Assembly: GCA_044353855.1 (NCBI GenBank)
Contig: JBILBF010000003.1
Coordinates: forward strand, 124,001-188,000
Source: UKL13-3 sp044353855
GTDB taxonomy: Bacteria; Bacteroidota; Bacteroidia; UKL13-3
DNA: 64,000 nucleotides
Direction: 5' to 3'
Shown piece by piece: positions 25,321 to 34,609 of this stretch. Both the position numbers and the translations under genes were made by a program. The notes under the pieces are model-generated. The model was not told where the DNA came from. It saw nothing but the letters and a program-made list of their open reading frames with translations, and made no database searches. Positions within the stretch are counted from its first letter, which is position 1. Each line of letters begins with the position of its first letter.

Positions 25321-26520
25321 TTATTTTACAAAAATACGAACATCCATGCTTTTGCTATCTTTAATAGCATTCTGGCAAATACCTTTTATATCGATTTGTT
25401 CAAATTGATGAATTACGTTTTCACCTTCTCTCACAATGATTTTATCTGAATTCCAATCAGCTAAAATTAATCTTTTACATGAAAAATTACCCGACTTAAC
25501 AGTTTTAAGTTTAGGTGTAATAAGAAAATAAAAGGGTTTTTGAATTTGAGAACCCTTTATCGTTAATTGATCTATAATAATATTTTGTTTCGTGCTATTC
25601 CAATCTCTTACATAAAAAACACATTCTTGTTTGCCCCAAACTAAAGATTCTTTGATAGTGATTAACCCTTTATAACCTCTAAGTATACCAACAAAAGCAA
25701 AAGCACTTCTGTTATTATTGTAAAATTGATTACGATTTAAATTTACTGTATTAATTTGTCCTCCATAAGCTAATAAAAAGCCATCACCTTTATTGTTATT
25801 AAAAACACAATCGTTAATAGTAATATCAGCTAAAAATTGTAAGTCGCTATCCGGTTCCAAATCAATACCAGACCAAGGACCTGCTGATGCTAGTTGATGA
25901 TGATTTTTTTTACCTGTATGTTGAAATGTACAATGTTCAATTAGAACTTTTTTAGCAGAAATAATTGAAATCCCTTGCCTAGCATTTGCATCACACAGTA
26001 CATCTTTAATCCGAATAAATTCGCTGAAAGCTACTGCTGAATTCCAATTGATACAAATAGCATCACCTGAACATTCAACGATGCTTAATCCATAAATATT
26101 GATATGGTTGGATCCTTCAATAAAAATACAATGTCGCCATTCACCAGCTATATATTCATTTATATCAAATTGTATTTTGGCTCCATACCCTACAATATTA
26201 ATATGATACAAATTATTTAATCTGAAAAGTCCGTAACTAATCGTGTCTAAAGGAAAAATTCCTTTTTGAACAAATAACACAACTCCAGAATCTAGGATAA
26301 AAGTAAAATTGCTTCTAAATACTAAAATACCTGTTTCCCAGCACTTTCCATTCACAAAAGGCACCCTAAAAGTATCTATATCTAATTGTATACCTTTTGA
26401 AAATTGATATTCAATATTAGTTGTATCTCCAGTTGGAATACAGGTATAAGATTTTGCATCACTTTTATGTAAACTGAACATAAAAAAGAGCAAACACAAT
26501 ATGTAATACAAACATTTCAT
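25321..26520 (-). CDS. Secreted right-handed beta-helix protein
   Basis: Secreted protein of 399 residues. The signal peptide is MKCLYYILCLLFFMFSLHKSDA. The body has successive parallel beta-helix rungs (INIVGYGAKIQF, INIYGLSIVECSGDAICIN, VLIEHCTFQHTG, ITINDCVFNNNKGDGFLLA, INTVNLNRNQFYNNN) as in pectate-lyase-fold proteins. Catalytic residues of a named lyase are not identifiable, so activity is open. Start chosen at ATG 26520 because the 41 upstream residues overlap rsmD. Confidence 0.7.
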   Translation of the reverse strand: MKCLYYILCLLFFMFSLHKSDAKSYTCIPTGDTTNIEYQFSKGIQLDIDTFRVPFVNGKCWETGILVFRSNFTFILDSGVVLFVQKGIFPLDTISYGLFRLNNLYHINIVGYGAKIQFDINEYIAGEWRHCIFIEGSNHINIYGLSIVECSGDAICINWNSAVAFSEFIRIKDVLCDANARQGISIISAKKVLIEHCTFQHTGKKNHHQLASAGPWSGIDLEPDSDLQFLADITINDCVFNNNKGDGFLLAYGGQINTVNLNRNQFYNNNRSAFAFVGILRGYKGLITIKESLVWGKQECVFYVRDWNSTKQNIIIDQLTIKGSQIQKPFYFLITPKLKTVKSGNFSCKRLILADWNSDKIIVREGENVIHQFEQIDIKGICQNAIKDSKSMDVRIFVK

Positions 26521-26575
26521 ATCATTTTTTTTGAAGTAAGTAATTATAAATTCATATACTAATATAAATAAATTT

Positions 26576-27112
26576 TTAGAACGATTTAAAAAAACTAAAT
26601 GCCGATTGTCCATATATACGTTTATCGAAAAAACCAATTTCATTGTCTAAATTCAATAAATTTTCATGTTCAACTATTAACCATCCTTTTTCTGTTAACA
26701 ATTTTTTCTCAATTACAAGTCTAGGAATATCTATAATTTGTTTATGAGCATAAGGAGCATCAGCAAAAATAATATCGTATTGTTCATGTGTATTTTTTAA
26801 AAAAACAAATGCATCTTTTTTGAAGGCATGAAGTTGAGTTAGTTTCAATTTCTCCTGAATACTTTTAATAAACAACACACATTTTTCATGAATATCAACT
26901 GAAGTAATTTTGAATGCACCACGTGAAGCAAATTCAAAAGCAATATTCCCAGTACCACTAAAAACATCTAAAACATTGAGAGTTTCTATATCAAAATTAT
27001 TTTCTATAATATTAAATAAACTTTCCTTAGCTCTATCAGTTGTAGGCCGAACGGGTAATCCTTTAGGAGGATTAATTATGATACTTTTATGAGTTCCACT
27101 AACTATTCGCAA
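26576..27112 (-). CDS. rsmD: 16S rRNA (guanine966-N2)-methyltransferase
   Basis: Methylates G966 in the 30S subunit. MRIVSGTHKSIIINPPKGLPVRPTTDRAKESLFNII is the family N-terminus, VLDVFSGTGNIAFEFASRGA is the SAM motif and IIFADAPY is the catalytic (D/N)PPY equivalent, reading DAPY. 178 residues. The start is TTG at 27112, overlapping the end of the DUF3822 gene by 10 bp, so the two genes are translationally coupled. Confidence 0.92.
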   Translation of the reverse strand: MRIVSGTHKSIIINPPKGLPVRPTTDRAKESLFNIIENNFDIETLNVLDVFSGTGNIAFEFASRGAFKITSVDIHEKCVLFIKSIQEKLKLTQLHAFKKDAFVFLKNTHEQYDIIFADAPYAHKQIIDIPRLVIEKKLLTEKGWLIVEHENLLNLDNEIGFFDKRIYGQSAFSFFKSF

Positions 27113-27969
27113 AGTAAAATTGATGTTGAGGTAAAATATTGTTGATCTTGAAACTCACGAAAAGAAGCTGGATAAGAATATCTATCATCTCTTTTAAATA
27201 AATATACAGTAGATACATATTTTCGTAAAAGCTGAACCAAAGTTCCATTCGTATTAACATCACCTGTTAACATCAACTCTAATTTATCGGGAGCTATTTT
27301 TTGTTGCTCAGCTACTGAAAGTATAAAATAAATTACATCTGTTTCAGCTTCAAAGGGAAATGTATTGATAAACTTTAGTTCTTGTTGGTATACATGCATC
27401 ACATCTATATAGTGTGCATGAATATTTACGCACAAAGTATGAGCTTTATTGGCATTAGAGTTGAGGTTAGCTTGTACCAAATATTCAGCATAATGATGAA
27501 TATCTGCTTGTGGGAATAACACTTTTAGGGTACTGCAAAAAATATCAGGTATTGCATATACATTTACCCAATGATGAGCTTCAACTCTATTACTTTTTAC
27601 TATATTAAACTGTGGAATTTCGTGCTGAGCTTTGAGTAAAATTTCTGCTTTATCTGAAACAAATAAAGCTTCGGGAACTATCGTAAATGCTGGGGTTTCA
27701 AATATAATATGTGTATTACTGTATTCTTTTCCATAAAGTTCTAATCCTTCCAACCACATTCGTAATTCAACTAAACCTTTCAAAAAAAAACTTCCTTCGG
27801 AGATATCTAAAACGGTAAGACCAGCAACACGCGAATTAGTAGTATCCGCTACAAGTAATGTTATTCGATTTGCTGAAACACCCACACATAAATTACAGGT
27901 TGGTGCTATTTGTAAAAGCAAATCATGGTCTATAAAGTTTTTAATAAAAGGTAGTGCTTGTGTGCTCAT
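27103..27969 (-). CDS. DUF3822 family protein
   Basis: A 288-residue protein of the type annotated DUF3822, found mainly in Bacteroidota next to rsmD. The fold appears ASKHA-like in parts (CVGVSANRITLLVADTTNSRVAGL, then a second half CVNIHAHYIDVMHVYQQELKFINTFPF), the layout of actin-like ATPases, but no nucleotide-binding motif is evident. Function unknown. Coupled to rsmD by overlap. Confidence 0.75.
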   Translation of the reverse strand: MSTQALPFIKNFIDHDLLLQIAPTCNLCVGVSANRITLLVADTTNSRVAGLTVLDISEGSFFLKGLVELRMWLEGLELYGKEYSNTHIIFETPAFTIVPEALFVSDKAEILLKAQHEIPQFNIVKSNRVEAHHWVNVYAIPDIFCSTLKVLFPQADIHHYAEYLVQANLNSNANKAHTLCVNIHAHYIDVMHVYQQELKFINTFPFEAETDVIYFILSVAEQQKIAPDKLELMLTGDVNTNGTLVQLLRKYVSTVYLFKRDDRYSYPASFREFQDQQYFTSTSILLCE

Positions 27970-27983
27970 GGTTAATTTTTATG

Positions 27984-27991
27984 TACTTTCG
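27984..27991 (+). promoter_or_regulatory. -7 element facing the thioesterase gene
   Basis: TACTTTCG (TAnnTTCG) followed by CAACGCACC. A TTG lies 23 nt upstream at 27958-27960. It would give a leader of about 125 nt before the thioesterase gene. Confidence 0.4.
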
Positions 27992-27999
27992 CAACGCAC

Positions 28000-28007
28000 C
28001 AAAAATA
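28000..28007 (-). promoter_or_regulatory. -7 element facing DUF3822 and rsmD
   Basis: Minus-strand TATTTTTG is an exact TAnnTTTG, 30 nt from the DUF3822 ATG. It faces the plus-strand element at 27984-27991 with only 8 bp between. Confidence 0.5.
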
Positions 28008-28119
28008 CAAATTTTAGTCATTTGAATTGTAACAGTAGTCAATTTTTATTTAAATAAAAATGAATAGAAGCAAGATAATCGATTACTGTATTTCAAAAAA
28101 CTTGTAAAACTTTAAAAGA

Positions 28120-28578
28120 ATGCTGAATTTAAACCTAACTCCTCAAGAACCTGAATTTATAGAAATGGTTCGTGAAAAAATCGGAGGTAATCATTTCACA
28201 AATTTTATTGGCTTTAATATACACACAATTGAAGTTGGATACATTGAAGGAACGCTAAAATTAAAACAACATCATTTGCAACAAATGGAATTTGTTCATG
28301 GTGGAGTAACGGCAACTGTATCGGATATAGTCTCCGGATTTGCAGCTTTTACGTTAGTTAAAAAAGGGCAAGGAGTAGTAACAGTTGAAATGAAAGTATC
28401 TTATTTTAATCCAGGGAAAGGAGATACTTTAATTGCGATAGGTAAAGTTATAAAACCAGGTAATAGACTTCATTTTTGTGAAAGCGAGCTATGGGTTCAA
28501 AATGGAGACCATAAAATATTGATTGCAAAAGCTAGTGCTACTATGGCTATAATCAATCCTGAAGATATAAAAAGATAA
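28120..28578 (+). CDS. PaaI family hotdog thioesterase
   Basis: Acyl-CoA thioesterase of the hotdog fold, 152 residues. The motif QMEFVHGGVTATVSDIVSGFAA (HGG with the following acidic residue) and the strand VTVEMKVSYFNPGKGDTLIAIGKVIKPG are the PaaI signature. The acyl substrate cannot be told. It precedes a membrane glycosyltransferase by 32 bp on the same strand and may be co-transcribed. Confidence 0.85.
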   Translation: MLNLNLTPQEPEFIEMVREKIGGNHFTNFIGFNIHTIEVGYIEGTLKLKQHHLQQMEFVHGGVTATVSDIVSGFAAFTLVKKGQGVVTVEMKVSYFNPGKGDTLIAIGKVIKPGNRLHFCESELWVQNGDHKILIAKASATMAIINPEDIKR

Positions 28579-28610
28579 AAACTACTAATCTTGTAACAAA
28601 TAGTTTAAAC

Positions 28611-30119
28611 ATGATTGAGAATATTCGTACTTATTACAACCAGCATCCATTTCGAAGTATTATGGGTATTGCACTTTTTGTTAGAATAGTAGCAGCCGTT
28701 TTTTCTAGAGGTTTTGGCTTTTCAGATGACCATTTTATGGTAATTGAAGTTGCGCAGCAATGGATAAATGGATTGGATGACAATGCTTGGTTGCCTGTAA
28801 ATGGAAATACGGTTGCTAATGGACCCAGTTTATTGTATCCCGGGTTTCATTATTACTTATTTGTATTCCTAAAAATGTTAGGCATAACAAACCCTGAAAT
28901 AAAAATGCTTATTGTTCGACTTATTCATGCAGTATACAGCTTAGCTATTGTTTTCTTTGGTTATAAAATATCTGAAAAACTAAGTGGATTTGAAATAGCC
29001 AAACGTACTGGATTATTTTTAGCATTACTTTGGTTTTTACCCATGATGGGGGTTAGAAATGCAGTAGAAATAGTTTGTATTCCGCCACTTATTTGGGGAA
29101 CTTGGCTCTTAATTGTTGCAGATGAAAAGAATAGCTTAAAGGGCTTTTTTATAGCTGGATTGGTAACAGGGATAGCATTTTCACTTCGTTTTCAAACGCT
29201 TGTTTTTATAGGCGGTATGGGATTAGGGATATTAATACACAAAAAATGGCTTCAAGCTATTTGTTTTGGGATTGGTTCACTCATAGCTATTTTTTTAATT
29301 CAAAACACCATCGATTTTATTATTTGGGGTAAACCCTTTGTAGAACTTCAAGCTTATGTAAATTACAATATTGCCAATGCATATAATTATATTAATGGCC
29401 CTTGGTATAATTATACTTTATTGGTTTTAGGATTATTAATTCCTCCTATTAGTTTTTTTATCCTTGTGGGAATGTATAAAGTTCGAATACAATATTTATG
29501 GATTATTTTACCTGCTTTTTGTTTTTTTGTATTTCACAGTTATTTCCCTAATAAACAAGAACGATTTATTTTACCCGTTATTCCTTTTTTTGTAATGGCA
29601 GGATTAGCCGGGTGGCACTATATAGAAATCCATTCGACATATTGGAAAAAAAACACAGTATTACTCAAACGATGCTGGATGTTTTTTTGGATAATGAATA
29701 TAACACTTCTTGCTTTTCTTACTCCAAGTTCGAGTAAAATTGCAAGAGTTGATGTAATGAGTTATTTGCGCAGTAAATCAGATAATAAACAATACTTAAT
29801 GGAATCAAGTAACTCTTGGAACCCTATTATAACGCCTTTGTTTTATATTGATAAATGGCAACAACCATACAATATTTCTGGTGAGTACCCGGCAGATAGT
29901 TTATTCTCCTATTTAAAAGCTGCACAGTTAGAAATGCCTAATTATGTAGTTTTTGCTGAAGATAAAAACTTAGAAGCAAGACTAGCAAACATAAAAAGAT
30001 TTATTCCAAATTTAGTATTTGATAAATACATTGAATCAAGTTATTTAGATAAAACAATGTATTGGCTAAACCCAGTGAACAATAACTTAACGTATACCGT
30101 TTATAAAGTACAAGATTAA
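28611..30119 (+). CDS. Multi-pass GT-C type glycosyltransferase (mannosyltransferase-like)
   Basis: Membrane protein of 502 residues with about ten helices. The N-terminal loop HPFRSIMGIALFVRIVAAVFSRGFGFSDDHFMVIEVAQQW carries the paired acidic residues (DD) expected for the catalytic site of GT-C enzymes, in the style of Alg9/PIG-M relatives; FHSYFPNKQERFILPVIPF is also typical of that group. Sugar donor and acceptor unknown. Convergent with the transglutaminase-like gene, 4 bp apart. Confidence 0.72.
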   Translation: MIENIRTYYNQHPFRSIMGIALFVRIVAAVFSRGFGFSDDHFMVIEVAQQWINGLDDNAWLPVNGNTVANGPSLLYPGFHYYLFVFLKMLGITNPEIKMLIVRLIHAVYSLAIVFFGYKISEKLSGFEIAKRTGLFLALLWFLPMMGVRNAVEIVCIPPLIWGTWLLIVADEKNSLKGFFIAGLVTGIAFSLRFQTLVFIGGMGLGILIHKKWLQAICFGIGSLIAIFLIQNTIDFIIWGKPFVELQAYVNYNIANAYNYINGPWYNYTLLVLGLLIPPISFFILVGMYKVRIQYLWIILPAFCFFVFHSYFPNKQERFILPVIPFFVMAGLAGWHYIEIHSTYWKKNTVLLKRCWMFFWIMNITLLAFLTPSSSKIARVDVMSYLRSKSDNKQYLMESSNSWNPIITPLFYIDKWQQPYNISGEYPADSLFSYLKAAQLEMPNYVVFAEDKNLEARLANIKRFIPNLVFDKYIESSYLDKTMYWLNPVNNNLTYTVYKVQD

Positions 30120-30123
30120 TTAT

Positions 30124-31359
30124 TTACCAGTCTATTAAGTTTGCATAACTAATGGAGGTGGCACTTTCACCAATGGCAAAACCATTACCTGAAGGTTCAC
30201 AAATAATATAATTATGATTATTAAAGGCAAAGTTGCCTTTATTATCCTTATCCCAACTTTCAACTGCTATATTAATATGCTGAGCATCTTTATAATACAA
30301 AGCCACTGTTTTTAATCCCAATACCTTATTTACTAATAGGGCATATAACATAGCTTTATCTTCACAATCAGAAAAATTATTGATTAATGTTTCCTCAGGG
30401 AATGAAAATTTTTCTTGCCCATATACTATTTCATCTTTACGGTATTCAAATGATTTTTGAACAAATTGTAGAATAAAATTAAGTCCAGCGTTTATTGACA
30501 TTGGATCAACTGCTTGCTTCAGTTCAGTTATCAATGTTTCAGTTGCAGATTTCGACAAGCCATAATTTAAATACACAGTACTTATATTTATTGACGGTAA
30601 ATCTTTATAATACTCTACTAAAGATTGATTGACTTTAGCAGTAAAAAAATACATAAATCCATCATGCTCAAACGGGAATATTTTTTTGTTTTGCTTAGCA
30701 TTGAATAACGGTGGAACGATAACATTCATAACAATTGGCAATGAGTTTCCTTTATAATGAATCACAAATAATTGTTCTGCTTTAGGAACTCTTTTTTGAT
30801 TGAAGGACAAGTCAAAATATTTTTTAGGACCACGTTCTATATAAATACAATTATCAATCATAATGTTGGTCCGACCATATAATGTTACAGAAGATTCTGT
30901 GAACCCTACAAAAACATCAAACCCTTTTTTTTGAAGTATTACGTATTTAAACAACGTTTTACAATCATCGCTTGCGGAGAGTAAAAGTACATTTGTTACT
31001 TTATTCAACATACACAAATAAGCTATATCATCCATCTTTAGCTCTTCAGCGTATTCATTTAATTGCTCTATCAATAAATCAGTTTCTTTAACTGACATCA
31101 TTTGCTCAACCTCTTTGGCAATATTTTTTTCTGAAAAACAAATTGCTTCGGTTTGAGTTAATCTTGGAATAGCATTAAAAAATAATTGATGTCCATATAA
31201 ATTAACAGTAAGTTGCTTTGTACAAGCCTGAGCATTCGAGTTTGTAACTCCTAAAACAAGTATGCTCAATACAAGTAAGCTATAGGCCAAAGATGATATG
31301 TCTAATTTATAAGTCAATTTTATGATTTGATTATTAATGCTTTGTATAATTGATAACAT
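30124..31359 (-). CDS. Secreted transglutaminase-like protein
   Basis: 411 residues. A long N-terminal hydrophobic segment (residues 24-44) ends in NSNAQA, a likely signal peptide. The C-terminal third has the transglutaminase-like core: NNFSDCEDKAMLYALLVNKVLGL with the nucleophilic cysteine, followed by AQHINIAVESWD with the histidine and a possible acidic partner. The N-terminal 270 residues are not recognised. It could be a cysteine protease or an inactive peptide-binding protein. Isolated gene. Confidence 0.65.
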   Translation of the reverse strand: MLSIIQSINNQIIKLTYKLDISSLAYSLLVLSILVLGVTNSNAQACTKQLTVNLYGHQLFFNAIPRLTQTEAICFSEKNIAKEVEQMMSVKETDLLIEQLNEYAEELKMDDIAYLCMLNKVTNVLLLSASDDCKTLFKYVILQKKGFDVFVGFTESSVTLYGRTNIMIDNCIYIERGPKKYFDLSFNQKRVPKAEQLFVIHYKGNSLPIVMNVIVPPLFNAKQNKKIFPFEHDGFMYFFTAKVNQSLVEYYKDLPSINISTVYLNYGLSKSATETLITELKQAVDPMSINAGLNFILQFVQKSFEYRKDEIVYGQEKFSFPEETLINNFSDCEDKAMLYALLVNKVLGLKTVALYYKDAQHINIAVESWDKDNKGNFAFNNHNYIICEPSGNGFAIGESATSISYANLIDW

Positions 31360-31619
31360 TAACTTGCACCAAAGTTAACATTAAATTAATGTATAAAACA
31401 AGTAAAATTTTGATGATAATTGGATTTTATATAGTGCACAGTAGGTATGAAAGGGAATAAAAATAAAAAAACTTGCCCGCAGATAGGTTGCGATTTGGTG
31501 GATTAGGTTTGTGGCTGAAATAAAAAAATTAACAGATAGAAAAAAATCTTATTTTAAAACAAAACACTTTTTTTGATAAAGTAAATATCAGACATTCGAC
31601 AACAGAATAAACAACCATT

Positions 31620-32654
31620 ATGAGCGACAAACAGGACAACAAAGAAAAATTAAAAGCCCTTCAACTTACCATTGATAAGTTAGAGAAAACCTATGGAAAA
31701 GGAACCATTATGAAATTAGATGGTGGTGTAGTAGAAGGAGTAGAATCTATTTCAACAGGTTCATTAGGATTAGATATTGCACTTGGTATTGGTGGATTTC
31801 CAACGGGAAGAATCATTGAAATATACGGACCAGAATCATCTGGTAAAACTACATTAGCACAACATGCGATAGCACAAGTTCAGAAAAAAGGAGGAATGGC
31901 TGCATTTATTGATGCAGAACATGCTTTTGATAAAGGTTATGCTCAAAAATTAGGAATTGATGTTGACAATCTTTTGGTGTCGCAACCTGATGACGGAGAA
32001 CAAGCTTTAGAAATTGCTGATGCTTTAATTAGATCTGGCGCTATTGATATCATCGTTATTGATTCAGTAGCTGCATTGGTGCCCAAAGCAGAAATTGAAG
32101 GTGAAATGGGTGATTCAAAAATGGGATTGCAAGCTCGATTAATGAGTCAAGCCTTACGTAAACTTACTGGAACTATCAATAAAACTGGTTGTATTTGTAT
32201 TTTTATTAATCAATTACGTGAAAAAATTGGCGTTATGTTTGGCAATCCAGAAACTACTACTGGTGGTAATGCATTGAAATTTTATGCTTCAGTTCGTCTA
32301 GATATCCGAAGAATAGGCCAGCTAAAAGAAGGGAATGATATTATTGGAAACCGTACGAAAGTAAAAGTTGTGAAAAACAAGGTTGCCCCTCCTTTCCGCA
32401 CTGTTGAGTTTGATATCATTTATGGATCAGGGATTTCCAAAGTAGGTGAAATTGTTGACTTAGGAAGTGAAATGGAGATTGTGAAAAAAAGTGGCTCATG
32501 GTTTAGCTATGGAGAAACAAAACTCGGGCAAGGACGTGAAGCTGTAAAACAAATTTTCTTAGACAACCCTGAACTTGCAGACGAAATAGAAGCCAAAATT
32601 AAAGAAAAAGCTTTTGGTGGAGCTTATGAAGGAAAAGTGGAAATTGGTGATTAA
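31620..32654 (+). CDS. recA: Recombinase RecA
   Basis: ATP-dependent strand exchange and SOS co-protease. Walker A is GPESSGKTT (residues 71-79), the region IDAEHAFDKGYAQKLG and DIIVIDSVAALVP (Walker B) follow, and FINQLREKIGVMFGNPETTTGGNALKFYASVRLDIRR contains DNA-binding loop L2. 344 residues, normal. Monocistronic, followed by a strong terminator. Confidence 0.98.
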   Translation: MSDKQDNKEKLKALQLTIDKLEKTYGKGTIMKLDGGVVEGVESISTGSLGLDIALGIGGFPTGRIIEIYGPESSGKTTLAQHAIAQVQKKGGMAAFIDAEHAFDKGYAQKLGIDVDNLLVSQPDDGEQALEIADALIRSGAIDIIVIDSVAALVPKAEIEGEMGDSKMGLQARLMSQALRKLTGTINKTGCICIFINQLREKIGVMFGNPETTTGGNALKFYASVRLDIRRIGQLKEGNDIIGNRTKVKVVKNKVAPPFRTVEFDIIYGSGISKVGEIVDLGSEMEIVKKSGSWFSYGETKLGQGREAVKQIFLDNPELADEIEAKIKEKAFGGAYEGKVEIGD

Positions 32655-32675
32655 TTAAACCAATCACAAGGCAAA

Positions 32676-32703
32676 AGTCTCACCTTTGGGTGGGACTTTT
32701 TTT
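32676..32703 (+). terminator. Rho-independent terminator after recA
   Basis: AGTCTCACC (32676-32684) pairs with GGTGGGACT (32689-32697) and is followed by seven T. The stem also works on the minus strand, where cmk ends at 32702. Confidence 0.85.
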
Positions 32704-33394
32704 ATGCACTTGCTTGATGTATTTTTTGTTTAACCCAACCGTACACCAACTCAAATTGTTCTTCTTTACTAATATAAGAATTGTCTAATTCAATAGCATC
32801 ATTCGCTTTTATAAGAGGACTATCAGCTCTTGAAGAATCTATTTGATCTCTTTTTTGTAAATTAGCTAAAACTTCTTCAAAAGTTGTATGTTGTCCTTTT
32901 TCTTTGAGTTCTTCAAACCTTCTATTTGCTCTAATCTGAGGGTCGGCAGTTATAAATATTTTTAATTCAGCTATTGGAAAAACAACAGTTCCAATATCTC
33001 GACCATCCATTACAATTCCTTTGTATTGCCCCATTTTTTGCTGTTGTTTCACTAAAAACCTACGCACTTCACTTATGGCACTTACTTCACTAACAATACT
33101 TACTACACGGGGATTAATACGTATTTCATTTTCGATATTCTCACCATTTAAATAAGTATCCTGAGATTGCGTTTCTTTGTTTACCCTAAAGTCGATATGA
33201 ATATCAGATAATGCTTTTGAAACTAATTCAGGATGAAAAATATCAATTTGATTTCGAATTAAAAATAAGGCTGTAGCACGATACATTGCCCCAGTATCAA
33301 TATAGCGATAGTTTAATTCTTGCGCAATTTGTTTGGCTAATGTACTTTTACCACAGGAAGAATAACCATCAATGGCTATAATAATATTAGACAT
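32702..33394 (-). CDS. cmk: Cytidylate kinase
   Basis: Phosphorylates CMP and dCMP. The P-loop is DGYSSCGKSTLAKQIA, and YIDTGAMYRATALF and VMDGRDIGTVVFP are family signatures. Start at ATG 33394 (MSNIIIAIDG), giving 230 residues; an upstream ATG at 33418 adds eight non-conserved residues. It follows porQ by 45 bp on the same strand, an arrangement seen in several Bacteroidota. Confidence 0.94.
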   Translation of the reverse strand: MSNIIIAIDGYSSCGKSTLAKQIAQELNYRYIDTGAMYRATALFLIRNQIDIFHPELVSKALSDIHIDFRVNKETQSQDTYLNGENIENEIRINPRVVSIVSEVSAISEVRRFLVKQQQKMGQYKGIVMDGRDIGTVVFPIAELKIFITADPQIRANRRFEELKEKGQHTTFEEVLANLQKRDQIDSSRADSPLIKANDAIELDNSYISKEEQFELVYGWVKQKIHQASA

Positions 33395-33439
33395 ACTTTG
33401 TAATATAGTTCGGAACAAAGAAACTTAAAATAAAGGGAA

Positions 33440-34504
33440 TTATAAAGATGCACTGCCCTTCTTTTTCTTAAAATCGTTTAGGTTAAAAATAAAAGATAAG
33501 TGATTGGTACTATGGCCAACGAAATAACCCGTATTACCATAAGCAACTTGTACTTTACTTACTCTAAGTCCAAAGCCCCAACTAAAACCTGTAAAGCCAC
33601 CTATTTCTTCCAATTTCATCTCTAAATTTCTGTAATGATTATAGGCTAAAGCTAGGTAAAAATGTTTACCTATTAAAACCTCAGAACCAAAAGTTAAATG
33701 GGCCAATATTTTATCAGCTACATTAAATTTTTCAGGAATAATCTCACCTGTTTCTAAATCTCGCTTTAATCCTGGCTTTTCATTATTTTGATACAATAAC
33801 GTTCCTGCTTTTTCCAAATGATTTGCAGTAAGTGTAAATCTAAAAGGATTATGTTGGAATTTTTTGGATATGGCAATTTGAAAATTAAAAGGAAGATCTT
33901 CATTATTTCCTTCTGTATAGGATTTAAGTTGACGGCCAACATTGTTAACAACTGCAGCAATCGTTAACAATTTTTTTTCGTTGTTATAAGTTACACCAGC
34001 ATCAATTGCTAATCCATAAGAAGAATATTCAGCAAGTGATGAATAAATAAACTTTAATTGGCCTCCAACGGACAACTCGTTGCTTAATTTTTTTCCATAA
34101 CCAACGTTCATGCAATATTCACCTGCAGTAAAAGAACCAATAATTTCACCATTTGCACTTGTTCGGGTAAAACTGCCATAATTTATATATTGAATACCTG
34201 CAGAAAAAGTTCCGATACTGTCAAAATGTTTGGCAAAACCTGCATAACCTGCACCAATTCCATCAAATAAAAAAGCATGGTTATAAGTAATTTGATTATC
34301 CATCTCCTTACGCAATAAAGATGGATTTTGAAGTGTCAAATTCATATCATTATCTGTAAGTGAAATCGTACTACCTCCCATGGCAGCTATGCGTGCATTA
34401 GGTTGTAAGGTAATAAATTGATAGGTACTTATTCCTCCTAATTGTGCTGATGCTACAATGGAAAAACCTAAAAAACATACAATGGAAAAACAAAATTTAA
34501 TCAC
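33440..34504 (-). CDS. porQ: Type IX secretion system protein PorQ
   Basis: Outer-membrane FadL-like barrel of the type IX secretion system, thought to act with PorU, PorV and PorZ in attaching cargo at the cell surface. LGGISTYQFITLQPNARIAAMGGSTISLTDNDMNLTLQNPSLL is a strong signature. I place the start at GTG 34504, which gives a perfect signal peptide (MIKFCFSIVCFLGFSIVASAQ) and 354 residues. The open frame to TTG 34558 would put 18 hydrophobic residues ahead of it and would include the promoter in the coding region. Shares a strand with cmk. Confidence 0.85.
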   Translation of the reverse strand: MIKFCFSIVCFLGFSIVASAQLGGISTYQFITLQPNARIAAMGGSTISLTDNDMNLTLQNPSLLRKEMDNQITYNHAFLFDGIGAGYAGFAKHFDSIGTFSAGIQYINYGSFTRTSANGEIIGSFTAGEYCMNVGYGKKLSNELSVGGQLKFIYSSLAEYSSYGLAIDAGVTYNNEKKLLTIAAVVNNVGRQLKSYTEGNNEDLPFNFQIAISKKFQHNPFRFTLTANHLEKAGTLLYQNNEKPGLKRDLETGEIIPEKFNVADKILAHLTFGSEVLIGKHFYLALAYNHYRNLEMKLEEIGGFTGFSWGFGLRVSKVQVAYGNTGYFVGHSTNHLSFIFNLNDFKKKKGSASL

Positions 34505-34509
34505 CAGTT

Positions 34510-34538
34510 CAAAAATATTGAATAAAACGGCAATGCAA
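34510..34538 (-). promoter_or_regulatory. Promoter of porQ
   Basis: Minus strand: TTG (34538-34536), 18-nt spacer, TATTTTTG (34517-34510), then 5 nt to the GTG start. A full consensus promoter that supports the GTG start and predicts a leaderless mRNA. Confidence 0.7.
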
Positions 34539-34563
34539 GGTAAAAAGTATTTAAACAAAAAAC

Positions 34564-34584
34564 CCTTTGCTTTGAAGGCAAAGG
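34564..34584 (-). terminator. Terminator after the zinc protease gene
   Basis: CCTTTGC and GCAAAGG form a 7-bp stem. On the minus strand it is followed by GTTTTTTGTTT. It separates the protease gene from porQ. Confidence 0.75.
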
Positions 34585-34609
34585 ATTTTAAAAATAACTC
34601 TTAACGATA

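Noticed and set aside
31360..31619. 260-bp gap upstream of recA as a small RNA or riboswitch
   Set aside because: No stable fold or known motif seen, and the -7 candidate (GACATTCG) does not match well. No SOS box of a known type is visible.
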